DNA of 57,621 bases from Casimicrobiaceae bacterium (GTDB lineage: Bacteria > Pseudomonadota > Gammaproteobacteria > Burkholderiales > Casimicrobiaceae), in NCBI GenBank assembly GCA_025056355.1, contig JANWWI010000011.1, positions 1 to 57,621 on the forward strand. The letters run 5' to 3'. Both the position numbers and the translations under genes were made by a program. Positions within the stretch are counted from its first letter, which is position 1. Every line of letters starts with the position of its first letter. Below the pieces are notes generated by a model. That model had not been told where the DNA came from. It saw nothing but the letters and a program-made list of their open reading frames with translations, and ran no database searches. Below are positions 52,735 to 57,621 of the stretch, piece by piece.

Positions 52735-54207
52735 GTGCCGATGCCGGATCATGCCCTGCCGCTGGAGCTTGCGCGCGAGCTCGGCGTCGTTGTGCTCGAA
52801 GAGGCTGGTGGCGTCTGCACCGTCGCAACGGCCCCGCATGCAACCGCGGCATCGATTGCTGCGGCGCGCGCGCGGATGGGGCGGCCGCTAGCGCTTCAGC
52901 CGGTGAGCGCCGAGCGCTTCGCGCTTCTGCTCGGCGAGGTCTATGCGCGCGCGCCGCGGCGCGCGGCAGAGGCGGCGGTTGCAACGGCCCCCCAAGAACC
53001 TTCGCACGAGGCCAGTGCCGAGCTGCTTGCAAGCACGGGCGAGGGCGGTGCGGTGGCACTTCTGGCCGAACTGCTGCGCGAAGCGCTTGCGGTGGGCGCG
53101 TCGGATCTGCACTTCGACCCGACGGAGACGGGGGGGCGCATCCGTCGCCGGATCGATGGGCTGCTCGAAGATGTGATGGTTGTGGAGGCCGCCACGCATC
53201 AGAGCCTTGTGGCGCGAGCGAAAGTCATGGCTGGACTCGACCTGGCCGAGCGGCGGCTGCCGCAGGATGGACGACTGCGCGTCACGCTTGCGGGTCGTCC
53301 GGTCGATGTGCGTGTGGCGACCCTGCCCGTGCAATACGGCGAACGCGCCGTGCTTCGCTTGCTCGACCGCTCGCGAGTGCGTTTCGAGCTGACGGCGCTC
53401 GGGATGTCGGAGGCCTTGGTCGAGGCGCTGCGAGCTGCGCTTGCGACCCCGCATGGGATGATCTTGATCACTGGCCCCACCGGTTCGGGCAAGACGACCT
53501 CGCTGTATGCGTTGATTGCGGAGCTCGACCGGGAACGGCTCAACGTCGTCACGGTCGAGGATCCGGTCGAGGTTGCGATGGAGCGTGTGGCGCAGACGCA
53601 AGTCAATCCGCGCATCGATCTTGACTTTGCGCGGGCGCTGCGTTCCATTCTTCGCCACGATCCCGATGTGATTGTCGTGGGCGAAATCCGCGACCGCGAG
53701 ACGGCCGAGATCGCGGTGCAAGCCTCGCTGACGGGGCATCTCGTGCTTGCTTCGCTTCACACCAATTCGGCTGGAGCCGCCGTGACGCGGCTCACCGACA
53801 TGGGCGTGGAGCCGTATCTGCTCGCTTCGTGTTTGCGTGGGGTGCTCGCGCAGCGCCTCGTGCGAAAGCTCGATCCTGCCGCCCGACGCTTGCGGCCCAT
53901 TCTCCCCCGTGAGCGAGAGCTGCTCATGGCGCGCCGTGTGGAGGCCGCAGCCCTGCCCGATCACTTGCCCGAACCGGTTGGGACGGTCAGCGACCGCGGG
54001 GGCGGCTTTCGTGGACGGCTAGGCATTTTTCGCTGGCTGCCTGTGGACCGAACGATGGCCGAGGCGATTCACGCGCGTGCGCCGGACAGCGAACTGGAGG
54101 CACTTGCCTCGCAGGCTGGTTGGCCGAGCCTGCTTGTGGATGGTTTGCGTCACCTTCGCGCTGGGGAGACCACGCTGACGGAACTCCTACGAGTGACTGA
54201 GTCGTGA
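52735..54207 (+). CDS. gspE: Type II secretion ATPase GspE lacking the zinc-binding cysteines
   Basis: 490 residues from the GTG at 52735 (GAGGGAGGG 10 bases upstream). ATPase motifs: the ASDLHF-to-RRRIDG region, Walker A ITGPTGSGKTTSLYA, VEDPVEVAMERVAQTQVNP, Walker B ILRHDPDVIVVGEIRDRETAEIAVQASLTGHLV and HTNSAGAAVTRL. The tetra-cysteine (CxxC-n-CxxC) zinc module found after QRLVR in most GspE and PilB proteins is missing. The corresponding sequence reads KLDPAARRLRP and VSDRGGGFRGRLG, and the whole protein has only two isolated cysteines. The conserved GR-GIFRWL block after it remains. It powers pseudopilus assembly at the inner membrane. Stop and gspF start overlap (GTGA). Confidence 0.93.
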   Translation: MPMPDHALPLELARELGVVVLEEAGGVCTVATAPHATAASIAAARARMGRPLALQPVSAERFALLLGEVYARAPRRAAEAAVATAPQEPSHEASAELLASTGEGGAVALLAELLREALAVGASDLHFDPTETGGRIRRRIDGLLEDVMVVEAATHQSLVARAKVMAGLDLAERRLPQDGRLRVTLAGRPVDVRVATLPVQYGERAVLRLLDRSRVRFELTALGMSEALVEALRAALATPHGMILITGPTGSGKTTSLYALIAELDRERLNVVTVEDPVEVAMERVAQTQVNPRIDLDFARALRSILRHDPDVIVVGEIRDRETAEIAVQASLTGHLVLASLHTNSAGAAVTRLTDMGVEPYLLASCLRGVLAQRLVRKLDPAARRLRPILPRERELLMARRVEAAALPDHLPEPVGTVSDRGGGFRGRLGIFRWLPVDRTMAEAIHARAPDSELEALASQAGWPSLLVDGLRHLRAGETTLTELLRVTES

Positions 54208-55442
54208 CCGCGAACGAACTTCCGTCTTCAGCTCTACCGCGAGCGCGGCGGCGCTTTCGCTTTGAGGCGGTCAGCGCGCGCGGCGAACGCTTGAGCGACA
54301 CGGTGGTGGCCGCCGAGCAGCGCACGGCGCTCAAGCTGCTTGCCGCACGCGGGCTCACCCCCGTGGCGCTCGTCGATGAGGGCGAAGTCGCGCCCGAGCG
54401 GCAGCACGGACGGATTCGCGCTGAAGACCGATCGCTCGTCGTGCGACAGCTTGCGGGGCTCATCGATGGTGGGGTCACGCTGCCCGAAGCCCTCGCCGCA
54501 GTGGCCGCGCAATGCGGCAACGCGCGTGCCGCCTCGGAACTGCGCGCGATTGTGCTTGCGCTCGAAGCGGGCGAGCCGATCGCAAGCGCGCTTGCCCGCG
54601 CTCCGCGGCTTCTGCCCGAACTGGCGCGCGAAGTGATCGCAGCGGGCGCCTCGGCGGGTTCGCTGCCTGCCGTGCTCAACCGCCTGGCCGACGAACTGGA
54701 GTCGGCCAATGCCCTGCGCGGGCGCGTGATCGGCGCGCTGCTTTATCCCGCAATCGTTGGCATCGTGGCGCTCGGCGTGATCGCCGTGCTCATGATTTTT
54801 GTGCTGCCCCAAATTGTGGCTGCGTTCGGGCAGACCGGGCAGCGCCTTCCGGCGCTCACGCGGGTCCTCATTGCGCTGTCGGAGTTCGTGCGCGACCATG
54901 GCACGGTGCTTGCGGCGCTGCTCGCCCTGGCAGCCGGCGGGTCGGCCTTTGGATTTTTCTCGGTCTCCAGAATGCGCCGAGCGGCTTGGCTGGCACGGCT
55001 TCCCGTGCTGGGCCGCGTGGCCGGCGAGGCCGAACAAGTGCGCATGCTCACCACCCTCGCGTTGCTGGTTCGTGCCGCAGTCCCGCTTCCGCAGGCGCTT
55101 GCGGTCGGCGCTCGCGTCGCAGCAACCGAGGCGACCGCTGCACGCTGGTTGACTGCCCGCGAGCTGCTTGCGCGCGGCGTCGGGGTCACGGAGGCGCTGC
55201 GCGACGCCGAGGCGGTCGATGGCATGACGCTCGAGCTCGTGCGGCAAGGCGAAGCGGTCGGAGAGCTCGCTCGTGCGCTTGAAAAGGCCGCCGAGCTCAA
55301 GCGCCAGGCGCTTGCGCAACGCCTTGCGCGTCTGGCTACGCTCGTTGAGCCGGTCATGATCGTCGTGCTCGGAGCGATTGTGCTGCTTCTCGTGCTTGCG
55401 GTTATGCTGCCTATCGTGACGCTCAACACGGCGGTGCGCTAG
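54204..55442 (+). CDS. gspF: Type II secretion inner-membrane platform protein GspF
   Basis: 412 residues from the GTG overlapping the gspE stop. The N-terminus FRFEAVSARGERLSDTVVA aligns with GspF starts. Two T2SSF domains follow: the first (about 75-195) with RQLAGLIDGGVTLPEALAAV, the second (about 280-400) with LTTLALLVRAAVPLPQALAVGA and ELVRQGEAVGELARALEKAAEL. Three membrane segments are visible (about 180-205, 230-255, 380-405). It is the only polytopic T2SS protein and connects GspE to the pseudopilus. No gspG or other pseudopilin gene follows, so the remaining system is elsewhere or missing. Confidence 0.92.
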   Translation: MTANELPSSALPRARRRFRFEAVSARGERLSDTVVAAEQRTALKLLAARGLTPVALVDEGEVAPERQHGRIRAEDRSLVVRQLAGLIDGGVTLPEALAAVAAQCGNARAASELRAIVLALEAGEPIASALARAPRLLPELAREVIAAGASAGSLPAVLNRLADELESANALRGRVIGALLYPAIVGIVALGVIAVLMIFVLPQIVAAFGQTGQRLPALTRVLIALSEFVRDHGTVLAALLALAAGGSAFGFFSVSRMRRAAWLARLPVLGRVAGEAEQVRMLTTLALLVRAAVPLPQALAVGARVAATEATAARWLTARELLARGVGVTEALRDAEAVDGMTLELVRQGEAVGELARALEKAAELKRQALAQRLARLATLVEPVMIVVLGAIVLLLVLAVMLPIVTLNTAVR

Positions 55443-55503
55443 CCGCTAGGACGTCCATGCTGCACGGCAGGTTGTGGGACGCGCGCGCTTGTCGGGGCCG
55501 ACA

Positions 55504-55530
55504 TTGGAATCGTTGCCAGCAGGATAAGAT
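55504..55530 (+). promoter_or_regulatory. Weak promoter candidate for the PhnD-like gene
   Basis: TTGGAA (55504-55509) and TAAGAT (55525-55530) lie 15 bases apart in the 138-base gap after gspF. The spacing is short and the -10 matches at only four positions, so this is tentative. It would make the PhnD-like gene independent of gspF. Confidence 0.25.
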
Positions 55531-55580
55531 CGAATCACGCTGACGAGTTTCGCTGCATGGCCGAGTCGAAGGAGGAGTCA

Positions 55581-56444
55581 ATGAACACGAGGATCGGTGA
55601 TTCCGCTTGCGTTCGATGGCTGGGTACGCTGCTTGCGTGCTGCGTGTTGGGATGTTTTCTCGTGGTCGGGATGACTGAGCGTGTGCAGGCCCAGACTCGA
55701 GCCTTCACGCTTCTGGTCAGCGAGGGCACATCTGGCGGCCAGGACACCTTCATGGTTCAAACCCGCTTCGAGCCGCTCGCGCAACTGATTAGCCGTGCCG
55801 TCGGAGCGCCCGTGCAAATCTTGGTTGCGCGCGATTTTGGGTTGCTCGAGCGGATGATTGCCGAGCAGCGTGCCGATTTTGTGATCGCGCGGCCAAGCGA
55901 CTATCCTGCGCGCGGGATTCGCGATCATGGCTACACGCTCGTGGCGACGGCAAAGCCGGACGGTCAGTGCGTCTTCATCGGACCGAAGGGAGCCAAGCCT
56001 TGGTCGTCGCTTCGGGAGCTCAATGGCAAGGCACTCGCTTTGCCCGAGGAACGCTCCTACATGGCGCGGCTCTGTCGGGCGGTGATTCGTCAAGCCGGCG
56101 CAAGCCCGGCCTCGATCAAGTTTCACATCGAACAGGGTGCGGTGGGATTTGCCGTGGAGAATGGTCTTTTCCCCGTGGGCGGTGTGGCTTCGTATTCCTC
56201 GGTGGCTGCTAACTGGGAGAAAAAGGGCGGCGTGATTCTCTGGCGCGGTGAGCCGCAGCCCTACCTGCCCCTGATTGCGCGACGGACGGTGACGCCGACG
56301 CAGATCGAGCGTGTGCGCGAGGCGTTACGTGCGGTCTCGAGCGACCCGAACGCGCCGCTGCTGCGCAGTCTGAACATTCAGGGCTTTGATACCGCGCAGG
56401 ATGACCGGCTCATGCGGCTGCTCGCTTTCCTCGAGGCGCGTTGA
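55581..56444 (+). CDS. PhnD/TauA-type periplasmic substrate-binding protein (orphan)
   Basis: 287 residues from the ATG at 55581 with AGGAGG 6 bases upstream, the best ribosome site in this region. A signal peptide (about 1-44) is followed by FTLLVSEGTSGGQDTFMVQTRFEPLAQLIS, resembling phosphate/phosphonate-binding (PhnD-like) family proteins in which FEPLA-YL leads the first lobe. LLERMIAEQRADFVIARPSDYPA and the LREL-NGKALALPEERSYMARLCRAV segment form the ligand cleft, and the last part (about 215-280) packs back on lobe one. No ATPase or permease gene is nearby. Some orphan members act as signal sensors rather than uptake receptors. Ligand unknown. Confidence 0.8.
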   Translation: MNTRIGDSACVRWLGTLLACCVLGCFLVVGMTERVQAQTRAFTLLVSEGTSGGQDTFMVQTRFEPLAQLISRAVGAPVQILVARDFGLLERMIAEQRADFVIARPSDYPARGIRDHGYTLVATAKPDGQCVFIGPKGAKPWSSLRELNGKALALPEERSYMARLCRAVIRQAGASPASIKFHIEQGAVGFAVENGLFPVGGVASYSSVAANWEKKGGVILWRGEPQPYLPLIARRTVTPTQIERVREALRAVSSDPNAPLLRSLNIQGFDTAQDDRLMRLLAFLEAR

Positions 56445-56490
56445 GAAGGCGTAGCCTGGATTTGAAGCCAATCCGCCAGGCTTGACGGCC

Positions 56491-57030
56491 ATGCTGATCC
56501 GGGATGCACGCGAGACCGATTTGTCCGCCGTGCGGGCGATCTACGCACACTGGGTCGAGCGGGGCAGCGGAACCTTCGAGCTTGAAGCCCCGACTGAAGA
56601 AGAGATGGCCAGACGCTACGCTGAGGTGCGCTCGCGTGGCTTGCCTTGGCTGGTTGCCGAGCGCGACGGCGCGATCCTTGGTTACGCCTATGGCAATTGG
56701 TTTCGGCCGCGTCCGGCTTACCGCTTCGCAATCGAGGATTCGATCTACGTGGCGCCCGAAGCCCAACGCATGGGGGTGGCGCGAGCGCTGCTTGCCGAGC
56801 TGATCGTGCGTTGTGAGACACGCGGGGCGCGGCAGATGATTGCGGTCATTGGCGACAGCGAAAACCACGCCTCGATCGCCTTGCACCGCGCGCTCGGGTT
56901 CCGTCACATGGGCACGTTGGTTTCGGTCGGCTGGAAGTTCGGCCGATGGCTGGATGCAGTGCTCATGCAGCGCCCACTCGGGATCGGTGCCAGCGAACCG
57001 GCGTTTGAGGACAAGCTCAGCCGAGGTTGA
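56491..57030 (+). CDS. GNAT N-acetyltransferase, phosphinothricin-acetyltransferase-like
   Basis: 179 residues from the ATG at 56491 (a TTG three codons upstream is possible). IRDARETDLSAVRAIYAHWVERGSGTFELEAPTEEEMARR is the characteristic N-terminus of Pat/YncA-type acetyltransferases, quoted as IRDARETDL and GSGTFELEAP. The acetyl-CoA region is EDSIYVAPEAQRMGVARALL, followed by MIAVIGDSENHASIALHRALGF and WKFGRWLDAVLMQ. It transfers acetyl from acetyl-CoA to a small amine such as phosphinothricin, methionine sulfone or another amino acid. The substrate cannot be fixed. Its last 14 bases overlap the convergent gene. Confidence 0.88.
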   Translation: MLIRDARETDLSAVRAIYAHWVERGSGTFELEAPTEEEMARRYAEVRSRGLPWLVAERDGAILGYAYGNWFRPRPAYRFAIEDSIYVAPEAQRMGVARALLAELIVRCETRGARQMIAVIGDSENHASIALHRALGFRHMGTLVSVGWKFGRWLDAVLMQRPLGIGASEPAFEDKLSRG

Positions 57031-57621
57031 GCTCTATCCAGACCGGCTGGTGATCTGAAAGCGTCGTCTCGCTGTCGGTCTTGACGGCGAGCACGTGTGG
57101 CGCGAGCGTCTCGCTCACGAAGATCCAATCGCAGGCGATGGGTGACTCCTCGAGCGTGCGCTCGTGCAGGCGAAAGGTGGGCGGCGCAGCTTGCCCGGGA
57201 TGTGCGATTGACCAGGCATCGCGCAGTCCAGCCGCCCGAAGCGCGTGCCACGTGGCGCTGCCCGGCGCATCGTTCATGTCGCCGCAGACGATCGCGTGCG
57301 GTGATTGCGGCTTGGGCGCGAAGGGGCTGCCGGCCTCCTCAGCCGCTGGCGGATAGCGCGCCGCCGCGGCGCCCTCTTGGACGATGCGCGCAAGCGCCTG
57401 AGCTTGCGCGAGCCGTTGGGTGGGCTGGTAGTACTCAAGATGGGTCGTCAGCACGCGTAGTGGCCCCGAAGGTGCGAGCACGATGGCCTCAAGCGCGACG
57501 CGCGGCATGCTCGGATACAGGGTCGTCTGTGCGTCGTGCGGCCACGGCAGCGCGTGCTCGCGCACCCAGGCGAGGGGAAAGCGCGAGGCGATCAGGTTGC
57601 CAAACCGGCGCCGAGACCGAC
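57017..57621 (-). CDS. Endonuclease/exonuclease/phosphatase-family protein, C-terminal part (cut by window edge)
   Basis: The minus-strand frame is open from the right edge (57621) to the stop at 57017, about 200 residues, so the N-terminus is missing. The first visible residues RRFGNLIASRFPL match the FGN-LLSRFPL motif of the family. LRVLTTHLEYYQPTQRLAQAQALARIV, VCGDMNDAPGSATWHAL, IACDWIFVSETLAPHV and the catalytic SDHQPVWIEL complete the EEP fold, with Asp/Asn of GDMND and Asp-His of SDH as metal and catalytic residues. Substrate (DNA, RNA or a phosphate ester such as sphingomyelin or phosphoinositide) is not predictable. Its 3' end overlaps the GNAT gene by 14 bases. Confidence 0.88.
   Translation of the reverse strand, partial: RSRRRFGNLIASRFPLAWVREHALPWPHDAQTTLYPSMPRVALEAIVLAPSGPLRVLTTHLEYYQPTQRLAQAQALARIVQEGAAAARYPPAAEEAGSPFAPKPQSPHAIVCGDMNDAPGSATWHALRAAGLRDAWSIAHPGQAAPPTFRLHERTLEESPIACDWIFVSETLAPHVLAVKTDSETTLSDHQPVWIELNLG

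Overview
The window is GC-rich, densely packed bacterial chromosome. It looks like a betaproteobacterium, probably order Burkholderiales. The evidence is a complete mra/dcw division cluster, a Bug-type (TctC) solute receptor, an FtsZ tail close to the proteobacterial C-terminal peptide, a hrcA/hemH/nadK/recN neighbourhood, a sensor kinase-lipoprotein-sigma54 regulator triad, and gspDEF. I see no rRNA, tRNA, CRISPR array, insertion sequence or prophage. Most of it is conserved core chromosome. The less conserved material is the DUF1501/DUF1800 pair at 1.5-5.1 kb, the hydrolase after ftsZ, and the envelope/lipoprotein block at 44.5-50.4 kb.

Layout. 1-5.1 kb (minus strand): the N-terminal part of an RsmB-like rRNA methyltransferase running off the left edge, a dipeptide epimerase, a Tat-exported DUF1501 protein and a secreted DUF1800 protein with an added DUF5648-like N-terminal region. 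5.4-21.1 kb (plus): mraZ, rsmH, ftsL, ftsI, murE, murF, mraY, murD, ftsW, murG, murC, ftsQ, ftsA, ftsZ. Almost every junction is a stop/start overlap, and ddl is missing between murC and ftsQ. It is followed by a secreted alpha/beta-hydrolase-like protein that lacks the nucleophile serine. 22.1-28.1 kb: hemH and hrcA (minus), nadK and recN (plus), and a PBP7-type endopeptidase (minus). 28.2-33.8 kb: a Bug receptor (minus) divergent from an RND efflux adaptor and pump (plus). 34.4-38 kb: a pteridine-reductase-like SDR divergent from a MidA-type methyltransferase, then azlD, azlC and folA (minus). 38-42.8 kb: a GlrK/QseG/GlrR-like signalling operon continuing into dut and a PfkB-family kinase. 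It ends in a strong intrinsic terminator preceded by several hairpins. 43-50.4 kb: ctpA, a secreted hydrolase with DUF5648-like repeats, two lipoproteins, a Yip1-family membrane protein, a probable periplasmic propeller and a YkgJ-type cysteine-cluster protein. 50.6-57.6 kb: gspD, gspE, gspF, an orphan PhnD-like receptor, a GNAT acetyltransferase and the C-terminal part of an endonuclease/exonuclease/phosphatase-family protein running off the right edge.

How the genes work together. The dcw cluster makes UDP-MurNAc-pentapeptide and lipid II (MurC-F, MraY, MurG) and builds the septal machine (FtsZ, FtsA, FtsQ, FtsL, FtsW, FtsI). PbpG, CtpA and the dipeptide epimerase fit with murein turnover and recycling. 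GlrK/GlrR is an envelope-sensing sigma54 system. GspDEF is the secretin, ATPase and platform core of a type II secretion system whose pseudopilins are not in the window.

The most interesting non-coding signals are a perfect 22-bp palindrome filling most of the 37-bp folA/glrK divergent gap, with a TACAAT -10-like hexamer in each arm placed for near-leaderless transcripts both ways, and a run of hairpins with alternative pairing before the terminator between the PfkB gene and ctpA.
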